Source of the DNA: Knoellia sp. p5-6-4
GTDB lineage: Bacteria > Actinomycetota > Actinomycetes > Actinomycetales > Dermatophilaceae
Reading direction: 5' to 3'
NCBI RefSeq assembly: GCF_029222705.1
Contig: NZ_JARGZF010000001.1
Coordinates: 1,546,437-1,610,436, forward strand
Length of the DNA stretch: 64,000 nt
The number at the start of each line of letters is the position of its first letter. The stretch's first letter is position 1. The notes beneath the pieces were generated by a model. That model was not told where the DNA came from. It searched no databases and was given only the letters and a program-made list of their open reading frames with translations. Positions 8,763 to 18,224 of the stretch are shown piece by piece. The translations under genes were made by a program, and so were the position numbers.

Positions 8763-9166
8763 TGGCCCGCGACGTGGGGCCCGGGCTCCTTGCCGCCATC
8801 GCCGTCGGCGGCGCCATCGGCAGCCTCGGCCGCTACGGCGTCGCGCGCGCCCTTCCCGACGAACCGGGTGCCTTCCCGACCGCCACCTTCCTCGTCAACG
8901 TCTCCGGCTCCCTGGCCATGGGGGTGCTGTTCGTGTGGGTCCTGACCCTGGACCGGCCGCACCCGTGGCTGCGCCCGTTCCTCGGTGTCGGGGTGCTGGG
9001 TGGCTGGACGACCTTCTCCACCTACGCCCTGGAGTCGAGGGCGCTCGTCGCCTCCGGCCACGGCCTCACCGCCCTGTTGTACGCCCTGGGGTCCCTCGCG
9101 CTGGGGCTTGCGGCGGTGGGCGCCGGGGTCAGCCTCGGCGAGCGCGGCCTCGGGCGGCGCCGGTGA
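8762..9166 (+). CDS. crcB: Fluoride ion channel subunit FluC/CrcB (first of pair)
   Basis: This 134-aa protein has four hydrophobic helices and the signature segments GGAIGSLGRYGVARAL, FLVNVSGSLAMG and WTTFSTYALE, which carry the channel-lining Phe/Ser and the Asn of the fluoride path. FluC channels are dual-topology dimers that expel fluoride. Here two unequal subunits are encoded in tandem with a 4-bp overlap, suggesting an antiparallel heterodimer. No fluoride riboswitch is possible upstream because the gene is fused translationally to alaT. Confidence 0.93.
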   Translation: MARDVGPGLLAAIAVGGAIGSLGRYGVARALPDEPGAFPTATFLVNVSGSLAMGVLFVWVLTLDRPHPWLRPFLGVGVLGGWTTFSTYALESRALVASGHGLTALLYALGSLALGLAAVGAGVSLGERGLGRRR

Positions 9167-9525
9167 GGTTCCTGCTCGTCGTGCTGGGCGCCTCGATGGG
9201 TGCTCCCGTGCGCTTCCTCGTCGACCGGTGGGCCAGGGCGCACTTCTCGGCCGGCACCGTGCTCGGGACGCTCGTCGTCAACGTGGCCGGGTCCTTCGTG
9301 CTCGGGGCCCTGTCCGGCTGGTCGACCCGGCCGGCCTGGGTGATGCCGCTGCTGGGCATGGGCTTCTGCGGCGCGCTCACCACCTTCTCGACCCTCACCC
9401 TCGAGACCTGGGTGCTCTTCGAGGAGCGGGCCTGGCGTCCGTTCGCGGCCAACCTGCTGCTCAGCCTCGGGCTCGGCGCCGTGGCGGTCGTGCTGGGCCA
9501 CGCCCTCGGGTCGGCTGCCGCCTGA
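9163..9525 (+). CDS. crcB: Fluoride ion channel subunit FluC/CrcB (second of pair)
   Basis: This 120-aa partner starts at GTG overlapping the previous stop (GTGA). It has four TM helices with GAPVRFLVDRW, LVVNVAGSFVLGAL and GALTTFSTLTLE, matching the FluC motifs. It is shorter than the first subunit and lacks its basic C-terminal tail. With the preceding gene it should form a membrane heterodimer for fluoride efflux. Confidence 0.92.
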   Translation: MRFLLVVLGASMGAPVRFLVDRWARAHFSAGTVLGTLVVNVAGSFVLGALSGWSTRPAWVMPLLGMGFCGALTTFSTLTLETWVLFEERAWRPFAANLLLSLGLGAVAVVLGHALGSAAA

Positions 9526-9570
9526 CCTCGACCACGGGTCACCGTCGGCGCCGGGTGCCACACTCGGACC

Positions 9571-10029
9571 ATGGCGACCACGTGGCAGCTCACCGTCGAC
9601 TGTGCCGAACCCGAGCGCCTCGTCGCGTTCTGGTGCGAGGCGCTGGGCTACGTCCCGGAGCCCGCTCCGGAGGGCTGGGACAGCTGGCTGGCGTACTGGC
9701 TCTCCCTCGGCATACCCGAGGACGACCTCGAGGGGGCCGAGAACGGCAGCGGCGCCATCGTCGACCCGACCGGGCGTCATCCCCGTATCTGGTTCCAGCC
9801 GGTCCCGGAGGGCAAGGTGGGCAAGAACCGCCTCCACCTGGACCTCAAGATCACCGGTGGCCCGCGGGAGGTGCCAGAGCTCGAGCGGCGCCGGGCGGCC
9901 GTCGACGCCGAGGTCGAGCGCCTCGTTGTCCTCGGCGCCTCCGTCGCCTACCTCAACGCGCCCGAGGGGGCCAACTACTACGCCGTGACGCTGCGCGACC
10001 CCGAAGGAAACGAGTTCTGCGTGGTCTGA
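9571..10029 (+). CDS. VOC/glyoxalase-like domain protein
   Basis: This 152-aa protein opens TWQLTVDCAEPERLVAFWCEALGY, the first beta-alpha-beta unit of the vicinal-oxygen-chelate fold, and ends with YYAVTLRDPEGNEFCVV, the matching last strand with the conserved metal-ligand Glu position. PRIWFQPVPEGKVGKNRLHLDLK is the typical centre of the actinobacterial glyoxalase-like (PhnB-related) group. The substrate is unknown. It may use CACACT as a -10, 6 nt before the ATG. Confidence 0.82.
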   Translation: MATTWQLTVDCAEPERLVAFWCEALGYVPEPAPEGWDSWLAYWLSLGIPEDDLEGAENGSGAIVDPTGRHPRIWFQPVPEGKVGKNRLHLDLKITGGPREVPELERRRAAVDAEVERLVVLGASVAYLNAPEGANYYAVTLRDPEGNEFCVV

Positions 10030-10094
10030 CTTCTGCGTGGCGTGGGCGACCGTCAGTGGGTCGCGCTCCGCGACGCAGGCGGGCTCCCCTGAAG

Positions 10095-10243
10095 GTGTCC
10101 GCCGTGGAGGAGCAGCGGCTGGACGGCGGGTTCGAGGGGGTGCGGTCCTGGCCGGTGGCACGGTGCACCGGATGACCGGGCGCTGGACGTCGTCGGTGCA
10201 GGCGCTGCTGGCCCATCTGGCCGAGCGCTCCTGCGGGGACTGA
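10095..10243 (+). pseudogene. Frameshifted remnant of an APH-family phosphotransferase N-terminus
   Basis: From the GTG at 10095 one frame gives VSAVEEQRLDGGFEG and then runs off target. From about 10145 the adjacent frame continues as GGTVHRMTGRWTSSVQALLAHL, followed by a stop at 10243. Joined across a single frameshift these match the start of actinobacterial aminoglycoside-phosphotransferase-like proteins, which have a GG.V..GDTVRR..GPWTPAVHALLRHLE pattern. The kinase body is absent, so this is a decayed fragment. The family assignment comes from pattern memory rather than an alignment. Confidence 0.6.
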
Positions 10244-10253
10244 CCGGCGTTGG

Positions 10254-10778
10254 TCAGGAGGCAGTCACGAGCAGGCGCTTGGCCATGATCGTGGTGCCCG
10301 CCAGCCGTCCGTCGGGCAGGGCGGCGTAGTCGTCGACCACGCCCACGACCGACCACCCCTGTCTCGCGTAGAGACGCTCCGCAGGGCTGCCGCACTGGGT
10401 GTCGAGCAGAAGGAGCGAGCGGCCGCGCCGGGCGGCCTCGGCCTCAGCCGCATCCATCAGGGCGGTGGCGACGCCGGCGCCCCGGGCCCTGCGGTGCACC
10501 AGCAGCTTCGAGATCTCCGCCCGGTGCTGTCCGTTGGCCGGCGCACCGAGGTCGAGCCGGACGCAGCCGCGCACCGCCCCGGCTTCGTCCGTGGCCACCC
10601 AGGTCAGGGTGTCCGGGTCTCGCAGGGCGTGCCCCCACCACGCGCGGGCGGCCTCTGCGGTGAAGGGGGCGAGGAAGCCGACGCTCGCGCCGCCCTCGAC
10701 GCAGTCGGCGAGCACCTCCGCCAGCCCGTCCAGAAGGGAGGGGGAGATATCTTCGATGAGCACAATCTGCACCCGCAC
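10254..10778 (-). CDS. GNAT family N-acetyltransferase
   Basis: This 174-aa protein has the GNAT acetyl-CoA-binding core: ISKLLVHRRARGAGVATALMDAAEAEA (motif A, R/Q-x-x-G-x-G/A) and LLLDTQCGSPAERLYARQGW (motif B). The chosen GTG start gives MRVQIVLIEDISPSLLDGL; frames further upstream are unconvincing. It is probably a soluble acetyltransferase for a small molecule or protein amine. It converges on the APH remnant. Confidence 0.85.
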   Translation of the reverse strand: MRVQIVLIEDISPSLLDGLAEVLADCVEGGASVGFLAPFTAEAARAWWGHALRDPDTLTWVATDEAGAVRGCVRLDLGAPANGQHRAEISKLLVHRRARGAGVATALMDAAEAEAARRGRSLLLLDTQCGSPAERLYARQGWSVVGVVDDYAALPDGRLAGTTIMAKRLLVTAS

Positions 10779-10831
10779 ACCTTGCCAGTCGGCAGTTCGG
10801 GGACCGGGGCGGGGGCGCGAGGACTGACGGT

Positions 10832-10993
10832 TCAGGCGCCGAGCCGGCAGGCCGAGAGGCCCAGGGCCTCGTCGATCTGCGCCTCGCTGAGGCGACCCCC
10901 GCAGGCGGAGGCAGCCACCACCAGGTCGGCGACGAGCTCGATCTCCTCGTAGAGGGCGGCGTCGGTCAGTTCGCGGGGGTATGCCTTCATCAC
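10832..10993 (-). CDS. Small conserved acidic protein (53 aa)
   Basis: The minus strand encodes MMKAYPRELTDAALYEEIEL and then a helical, acidic stretch to the end, SACRLGA. The content is strongly coding-like, with GC-rich third positions and a regular amphipathic helix from LYEEIELVADLVV, and it resembles small uncharacterised actinobacterial proteins. TACGGT lies 7 nt before the GTG that immediately precedes the ATG, so a leaderless GTG start at 10993 fits better than the ATG at 10990, which has no Shine-Dalgarno. The function is unknown. Confidence 0.65.
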   Translation of the reverse strand: MMKAYPRELTDAALYEEIELVADLVVAASACGGRLSEAQIDEALGLSACRLGA

Positions 10994-11158
10994 GCGGAGG
11001 ACCGTACGTCGATCGACGGACCCCTTTTGGCCACTTCACGGAGTGTCGTGGCCAATTGGCCCGCAAGATGACCCGTTGGAGCCAGGGGGACTAGTCACTC
11101 CCCCCTGTGCGGTAGTCAGAAAAGACGATTGCCCTCCGTCAGAAGCATGAGACATGAC

Positions 11159-11192
11159 GAAGAGCCCCGGTCCGCATGGACCGGGGCTCTTC
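11159..11192. terminator. Strong hairpin terminator after tRNA-Arg
   Basis: A perfect 15-bp stem (GAAGAGCCCCGGTCC with its complement) encloses the loop GCAT. It lies about 70 nt downstream of tRNA-Arg on the minus strand and would work in both directions. Confidence 0.8.
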
Positions 11193-11216
11193 ACTCTGTC
11201 TCAACACAGATCTGTG

Positions 11217-11258
11217 GGTCGCTGCCGCAACCACATGTCTTGGTCGCTGCCGCAGCCA
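11217..11258. repeat. Tandem 17-nt direct repeat beside tRNA-Arg
   Basis: GGTCGCTGCCGCAACCA (11217-11233) recurs as GGTCGCTGCCGCAGCCA (11242-11258), a 25-bp period with one mismatch. It sits just beyond the tRNA 3' end, between the tRNA and its terminator. Confidence 0.7.
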
Positions 11259-11262
11259 CGAG

Positions 11263-11335
11263 CGCGCCCGAAGGGATTCGAACCCCTAACCTTCTGATCC
11301 GTAGTCAGATGCTCTATCCGTTGAGCTACGGGCGC
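11263..11335 (-). tRNA. tRNA-Arg(ACG)
   Basis: A 73-nt cloverleaf is read on the minus strand. The acceptor GCGCCCG pairs with CGGGCGC, the D-arm is GCTC/GAGC, and the anticodon stem TCTGA/TCAGA carries loop CTACGGA, so the anticodon is ACG. The T-arm is AGGGG-TTCGAAT-CCCTT. CCA is not encoded. Confidence 0.96.
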
Positions 11336-11807
11336 AGTCGTCGCACCGAGGATCACCCGGCGCAACGGTGGGAAAGACTACCGGGTCGGCACCGAGCCAC
11401 GAAATCGGGGCTCCCGGAGATACGGGTGGGCTCCTGGCGAGCACCCGGCATACCGGCCCCGCACCGGCCGCCGGACCCCGACCGGTGAGCGGGACGAGGG
11501 CAGGCCGCACACCCCGGCGGCGCCTCGGGAGCCCGGACCGATGCGGGCCCGCACCAAGGGATCTCGTCGGTTTCTTGCAGCCATCTGAAAGAACCTGACA
11601 AGCCTCTGACCTGTACTGACGGGTTGTGAGGAGATTCACGAGCGCTGGAACCCTCTCCGGTTTCGCGGCCCCTCGGACCGGGTCTACCGTGGCTGAATCA
11701 GCGCGCCCACCATGTGGACACCCTTGGGTGCCGCTTGGGGGAGCACAACCTCACTGATCCGGTGACGAGCCGAGCAACAGGCACCGGGCGAAAGGGACGG
11801 CCGAGCA
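11336..11807. other. Non-coding stretch upstream of pckG
   Basis: About 470 bp without a credible gene. It contains one GGCATAC heptamer (11447) and a less GC-rich patch at 11570-11640. No confident promoter is visible. The pckG ribosome site is probably GAAAGG, about 14 nt before its ATG. Confidence 0.6.
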
Positions 11808-13664
<1,857 letters not shown>

Positions 13665-13696
13665 CGGGTATGCCGCGTGGGCGGCACACCTGTGGA

Positions 13697-13725
13697 GCGG
13701 CCCGGAACCTGTGGTTCCGGGCCGC
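13697..13725 (+). terminator. pckG terminator
   Basis: A 13-bp perfect stem (GCGGCCCGGAACC with its complement) has loop TGT and lies 33 nt after the pckG stop. Confidence 0.85.
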
Positions 13726-13811
13726 TTCGCGTTCCCGCCGAGGTGGGGCCCAGCCCCGGCCAACGCCGGCGTGTCGCGTCGCCCAGGTCCATCTCGGCGA
13801 TACTTCCCTCC

Positions 13812-15278
13812 ATGGCGAGCAGCGGAGTGGTCTTCCCGGAGACAGGCGGCAAGCGCAGCACCTCGGCGCTCGGCCGAGCGGTCGTGCACGACGCCCTCGA
13901 GCCCGTCGACGCCGTCGGCGCGCAGGCCGCCGCCCGAGAGACCAACTGGCGCCAGGACTACCTGCACCACTTCCGCCGCCTCGTCGAGGCCGGGCTCATC
14001 TCGGACGACGCCGCGGTCACCATCGCCCGGGCGGGGCTGGACTGCCTCCACCAGCGGATGCGCGCCACCACGGCCGATGGGGAGGTCCCCGTCGGCGAGG
14101 TCTTCGCGCAGGCCCCGGTCGACCGCCCCCTCGAGACCGTGACCGTCCAGGGGAAGGCCCCCCGCTCCCGCGAGCTCAGCGTGCCGTTCCACGGTGAGCG
14201 CCTGCGGGGTGACGCCCTCCAGCGCCAGCTCGACGTCTGGACCGTCACCGGCGTGATGGAGCCCTCTGCCGCGGAGGCGGTGCGCGCGGTGCTCGCCAAC
14301 CCCGACTGGCTCGAGCTGGCCGACCAGCGGGTCGTGGTGCTCGGTGCGGGCGCCGAGATGGGGCCCCTGCGGGCGCTGCTGTCGTGGGGCGCCGGCGTGG
14401 TGGGAGTCGACCTGCCGCGCCCCGAGCTGTGGCGGACCGTGCTGCAGGTGGCCCGCGACTCCGCCGGCACCCTGCAGGTGCCGGTGCACTTCGGCACCGG
14501 GGTGGGCGACGAACGGCTCGACGAGCGGGCGGGGGCTGACCTGGTGCACGACCTGCCCGCGATCGCCGACTGGCTCTCCGGCCTGGAGGGGCCGATCGTG
14601 CTGGGCAACTACGTGTATGCCGACGGCGCCACCAACGTGCGGGTGTCCGTCGCCGTCGACGCCCTGACCCGGGAGCTGCTCCGGCGGCGCGCCGAGGTGG
14701 GACTGGCCTTCCTCGCCACCCCGACCGACGTCTTCGCGGTGCCGGCCGAGGCGGTGGAGCAGTCGGTCCGGGGCTACCGGCGGCCCTCGCCCGCGATGCG
14801 GCTCGCTCGCCCCGCCCTGCGCACCCTCAGCGGGGGTCGGCTCCTGCGGCGCAACTACGCCCCCGGCTCGGACCCCGGCCTCAACGACAGTCTGGTCCCT
14901 CAGCAGGGGCCGAACTACGCGCTGGCCAAGCGGCTCCAGCGCTGGCGCGCCACCGTGGCCCGGCAGGACGGCGTCGGGGTCTCCCTGCGCGTCGCCCCTC
15001 CGACCCGCACCCGGTCCGTGGTCAAGAACCGGGCCCTCGCCGCAGCCTACGCGGGAGCCCACCGGTTCGGCATCGAGGTGTTCGAGCCGGCCACGAGCAA
15101 CACGCTCATGGCCGCCCTGCTGGTGCACGACCTCCGCTCCGGCCGCACGCCCGACCCGACCCCCTGGCGGGAGGAGGCGTATGCCGCCGTGCACGGCGGG
15201 CTCTGGCGCACGGCATACGACCCGCGCAGCGCGCTGGGCCTGGCCGTGGTGCTCGGACTCGGCGCGGCGCGCACCTGA
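13812..15278 (+). CDS. Uncharacterised actinobacterial protein with Rossmann-like motif
   Basis: This 488-aa soluble protein belongs to no family I recognise. A nucleotide-binding-like segment VVVLGAGAEMGPLRALLSWGAGVVGVDLPRP (around residues 175-205) matches a beta-GxGxxG-alpha-beta-D Rossmann unit, so NAD(P) or SAM binding is possible. Other parts are mostly helical, with no membrane segment. GATACT lies 7 nt before the ATG without a Shine-Dalgarno, suggesting a leaderless message. It stands alone between pckG and a convergent gene. An earlier in-frame start exists but reads through the pckG terminator. Confidence 0.75.
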   Translation: MASSGVVFPETGGKRSTSALGRAVVHDALEPVDAVGAQAAARETNWRQDYLHHFRRLVEAGLISDDAAVTIARAGLDCLHQRMRATTADGEVPVGEVFAQAPVDRPLETVTVQGKAPRSRELSVPFHGERLRGDALQRQLDVWTVTGVMEPSAAEAVRAVLANPDWLELADQRVVVLGAGAEMGPLRALLSWGAGVVGVDLPRPELWRTVLQVARDSAGTLQVPVHFGTGVGDERLDERAGADLVHDLPAIADWLSGLEGPIVLGNYVYADGATNVRVSVAVDALTRELLRRRAEVGLAFLATPTDVFAVPAEAVEQSVRGYRRPSPAMRLARPALRTLSGGRLLRRNYAPGSDPGLNDSLVPQQGPNYALAKRLQRWRATVARQDGVGVSLRVAPPTRTRSVVKNRALAAAYAGAHRFGIEVFEPATSNTLMAALLVHDLRSGRTPDPTPWREEAYAAVHGGLWRTAYDPRSALGLAVVLGLGAART

Positions 15279-15298
15279 GCGCCTGGGCTCGGCCCCCC

Positions 15299-15772
15299 TC
15301 AGAACTGGAGGAGCGTGAAGGCCCCCGCGTCGTCCTCGAAGTGGACGACCCCGGTCCAGTCCCAGTCGTCCACGCTGCCGTGGCAGACCGTCACCTCGCC
15401 CTGGGCGACAGCAGCCGACTCCGGGCAGGTGACCTCCTGCACGGCGCTGCCGTCGTCCTCCATCAGCGACGTGAGCTCACGTTCCAGGGCCTCGTCCGAG
15501 GTCTGGCTGTTGACCGGCAGGACCTCGCCCTGGAGCACCCAGGACGGACCCAGCTCGGGACCCAGCACCATGGCCACCACAAGGCCGAGCACGCCGAGCA
15601 GCGACAGCCCCGCCATGACGACCGCCGCCACGGCCAACCCGTTGCGCTGCGCCGGCTGGTACATCGGCTGTGCGGGCCAGGACGCAGGCCCCGACGGGTG
15701 GGCGGCGTGGCCGGCCGCGTACGGCGAGTAGGCCGGGGTGGTCCCGCCGGGCGGGGTGAAGGCTGTGGACAC
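15299..15772 (-). CDS. DUF4190/DUF4333-type membrane protein
   Basis: This 157-aa protein starts at GTG behind AGGGAG. The N-terminus is Pro/Ala/Tyr-rich and cytosolic (residues 1-45), one or two TM helices span 46-75, and an external domain carries a Cys pair in VTCPESAAVAQGEVTVCHG, the hallmark of DUF4333 domains. The family is of unknown function and common in actinobacteria. It converges on the Rossmann-like gene with a 20-bp gap. Confidence 0.75.
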   Translation of the reverse strand: MSTAFTPPGGTTPAYSPYAAGHAAHPSGPASWPAQPMYQPAQRNGLAVAAVVMAGLSLLGVLGLVVAMVLGPELGPSWVLQGEVLPVNSQTSDEALERELTSLMEDDGSAVQEVTCPESAAVAQGEVTVCHGSVDDWDWTGVVHFEDDAGAFTLLQF

Positions 15773-15953
15773 GGTCGTCGGCTCCCTGGGTCTGGCTCTG
15801 CCGCCCACTGTGACAGAGCACGGAGGCAGAGGTGGGGCAAACAGGCCCAAACCGCGTCCATGCCCCGGGCACCCCCGGGCTCCGGCCAGCCGGGGGTTAC
15901 GTACCGCCGGCCGGCCGGGCGTCTGGGGTGGGACGCCTCAGCGCCGGTGCCGC

Positions 15954-16361
15954 TCAGCCGTCCTGCGCCACCTTCACGGCGAGCACCGAGCACGGCGCGT
16001 CGAGCAGGAGGTGCTGGGCGGTGCTGCCCAGGAACAGCTTCCCGACCGGCGAACGGCGTCGCAGGCCGATGACCAGCAGGTCGGCATCGCGTTCGGCGAC
16101 GACGCGCAGGATCTCCTCCGCGGCGGTCCCGCCCGTCGTCGGTTGCAGCACCTCGTGCTCCAGCCCGCTCTCGGTGAGCTCCTTGCGGATCGCGTCGAGG
16201 TCCTTGGGCTTGGCGAAGCTCGGTTTGGCGAAGTTGCCGGCCTCGCCGGTGTTGACGACGACCAGGGCCTCGCCGCGCAGCACCGCCTCGTCCTTGGCGC
16301 GCTCGAAGGCGGCGATCCCCTCGGGGGAGGGGATGTAGCCGACGACGATGGCCCGGCTCAT
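15954..16361 (-). CDS. Universal stress protein (UspA family)
   Basis: This 135-aa single-domain Usp has the ATP-binding signature G-x2-G-x9-G-S/T approximated by GLRRRSPVGKLFLGS (residues 99-113) and the last strand CSVLAVKV. Usp proteins bind ATP/AMP and modulate stress survival. Its ATG overlaps the stop of the sugar ABC ATPase by 4 bp, making it the translationally coupled last gene of the sugar-uptake operon, an unusual place for a Usp. Confidence 0.93.
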   Translation of the reverse strand: MSRAIVVGYIPSPEGIAAFERAKDEAVLRGEALVVVNTGEAGNFAKPSFAKPKDLDAIRKELTESGLEHEVLQPTTGGTAAEEILRVVAERDADLLVIGLRRRSPVGKLFLGSTAQHLLLDAPCSVLAVKVAQDG

Positions 16362-17197
16362 CCTGCCTCCTCCGGGGCGAGCCGCTTGGCGCCCGTCATG
16401 ATCGCGACGCCCTCGCCCATGTCATGGGTCTGCGGGGTGATGACGCCCGCGCGCCCTCCGAGCCGCTGGATGTGGATGCGGTCGGCGACCTCCCAGACGT
16501 GGGGCATGTTGTGGCTGATGAGGATGATCGACAGCCCCTTGTCGCGCAGCTGCTTGATCATGTCGAGCACCATGCCCGACTCCTTCACACCGAGGGCGGC
16601 GGTGGGCTCGTCGAGGATGACGACCTTGCTGCCGAACGCCGCGGCCCGGGCGACCGCGACGGCCTGGCGCTGACCACCCGAGAGCGTCTCGACGGCCTGA
16701 CCCATGTTCTGGATGGTCTGGATGCCGAGGTCCTGCACCGACTGGCCGGCACGCTTCTCCATGCCCTTCTTGTCGAGCATGCGGAACACCGAGCCGAGGA
16801 CACCCCTGCGACGCTCCTCGCGGGCGAGGTAGAGGTTGCTCGCGATGTCGAGGGCCGGGATCACCGCCAGCTGCTGGTAGACGGTCTCGATGCCGGCCTC
16901 GCGGGAGTCCTGGGGCCGCTTGAAGTGGACCTGCCTCCCGTTCAGCGTGATCTCACCGGAGTCGGGCGTGTAGGCGCCGGTCAGGCACTTGATGAGGGTC
17001 GACTTGCCGGCCCCGTTGTCGCCGATGACCGCGAGCACCTCGCCCGGGTAGAGGTCGAGGTCGACGCCGTCGAGCCCGACGACACGGCCGAAGGTGATGA
17101 CCAGCTTGCGCGCCGAGAGCACCGGCTCCTGGCTGTAGATGCTCTCCTTGCCTGCGGGGACACCACCGTGGGCGACCTCGAGCGTGGGGGTGCTCAT
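16358..17197 (-). CDS. Sugar ABC transporter ATP-binding protein (single-domain)
   Basis: This 279-aa ATPase has Walker A GDNGAGKST (residues 59-67), signature LSGGQRQAVAVARA, Walker B VVILDEPTAALGV and an H-loop in LISHNMPHVW. Ribose/xylose-type ATPases normally have two fused nucleotide-binding domains of about 500 aa; this one has one, as in FrcA-like fructose importers, so it should act as a homodimer. It overlaps the permease gene and the usp gene by 4 bp each. The long frame upstream of the chosen ATG is a shadow of the permease. Confidence 0.9.
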   Translation of the reverse strand: MSTPTLEVAHGGVPAGKESIYSQEPVLSARKLVITFGRVVGLDGVDLDLYPGEVLAVIGDNGAGKSTLIKCLTGAYTPDSGEITLNGRQVHFKRPQDSREAGIETVYQQLAVIPALDIASNLYLAREERRRGVLGSVFRMLDKKGMEKRAGQSVQDLGIQTIQNMGQAVETLSGGQRQAVAVARAAAFGSKVVILDEPTAALGVKESGMVLDMIKQLRDKGLSIILISHNMPHVWEVADRIHIQRLGGRAGVITPQTHDMGEGVAIMTGAKRLAPEEAG

Positions 17198-18219
17198 GAC
17201 CTCACCTTCCTGATCCACTGGTCGATGGCGACGGCCACGATGACGAGGACGCCGGTGGCCAGGACCCGCCACTGCTGGTTCACGCCGAGCTGCGACAGGC
17301 CGAACGCGAAGGTCTGCACGATCAGCGCTCCGATGAGGGTGCCGATGAGCCGGCCGCGGCCACCGAAGAGGCTGGTGCCACCGATGACCACGGCGGTGAT
17401 GCTGGCCAGGTTGGCGTCGGGCGCCGCGTTGGGCGTCGCCGCGCCCGCCCGGCCGATGAGGACCCACGCGGCTAGGCCGTAGGTGAGTCCGGCGAGGGTG
17501 TAGACGGCCAGCAGCACGCGCTTGCTCGGCACGCCCGAGAGGCGGGCCGACTCGACGTCGTCGCCGACCGCGTACACGTAGCGCCCCCACGCCGTCTGCG
17601 AGAGCACGAACCCCACGACGGCATACATCACCCCCACGACGACGATGCCCCAGGTCAACCGGACCCCGCCTATCGAGAAGCCCTCACCGAGCAGGTTCAG
17701 GATGTCCGGCAGCCGGTCGGCCTGGATGCTCGAGCCGCCCGAGTAGAGCAGGGCGATCGCCGTGAAGATGCTGAGCGTGCCCAGGGTGACGATGAAGGGC
17801 GGCAGGTTGATGCGGGTGACCAGCAGGCCGTTGAGCAGGCCCGCGCCGGTGGCGAGCACCACGCCGATGAGGAGCGCGAGCACGCCCGGCATGCCGTCGT
17901 CGCGGGCGAGGGTGGCCATCACCATCATCGACAGCACCATGATCGCCCCGACCGACAGGTCGATGCCCGCGGTGAGGATGACGAGCGTCTGGCCCACCGC
18001 GAGGGCTGCGACGACCGCCGTCTGCTGGAGCAGGATGCCCATCGAGTTGGCGGTGAGGAACGTCGGGGTCGCGATGAAGAACGCCACGAAGGTGCCGAGG
18101 AGCAGGAAGAGGGGACTCAGCCACGGCTTGCCGTGCAGCTGGTGCTGCACCCGCTCCATCGGGGAGTGCTGCCGCCGAGCGAACTCGGCAGCCGCAGAGG
18201 AGGTGGTTGTGGTGGCCAT
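17194..18219 (-). CDS. Sugar ABC transporter permease (RbsC/FrcC type)
   Basis: This 341-aa protein has 8-10 TM segments and the diagnostic ILTAGIDLSVGAIMVLS motif of the ribose/fructose permease family, with GVPSKRVLLAVYTLAGLTYGLAA as the coupling helix. It forms the membrane channel with the ATPase, whose gene it overlaps by 4 bp. It follows the substrate-binding gene by 5 bp. Confidence 0.94.
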   Translation of the reverse strand: MATTTTSSAAAEFARRQHSPMERVQHQLHGKPWLSPLFLLLGTFVAFFIATPTFLTANSMGILLQQTAVVAALAVGQTLVILTAGIDLSVGAIMVLSMMVMATLARDDGMPGVLALLIGVVLATGAGLLNGLLVTRINLPPFIVTLGTLSIFTAIALLYSGGSSIQADRLPDILNLLGEGFSIGGVRLTWGIVVVGVMYAVVGFVLSQTAWGRYVYAVGDDVESARLSGVPSKRVLLAVYTLAGLTYGLAAWVLIGRAGAATPNAAPDANLASITAVVIGGTSLFGGRGRLIGTLIGALIVQTFAFGLSQLGVNQQWRVLATGVLVIVAVAIDQWIRKVRS

Positions 18220-18224
18220 CGGAC

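Noticed and set aside
8700-9170. Fluoride riboswitch upstream of the FluC pair
   Set aside because: The first channel gene overlaps the aminotransferase stop, leaving no leader; the crcB motif pattern was not seen before 7548 either.
16358-17590. Possible N-terminal extension of the sugar ATPase (410 codons)
   Set aside because: The extra residues are a frame-shifted reading of the permease gene; the ATG at 17197 overlaps the permease stop in the normal operon manner.
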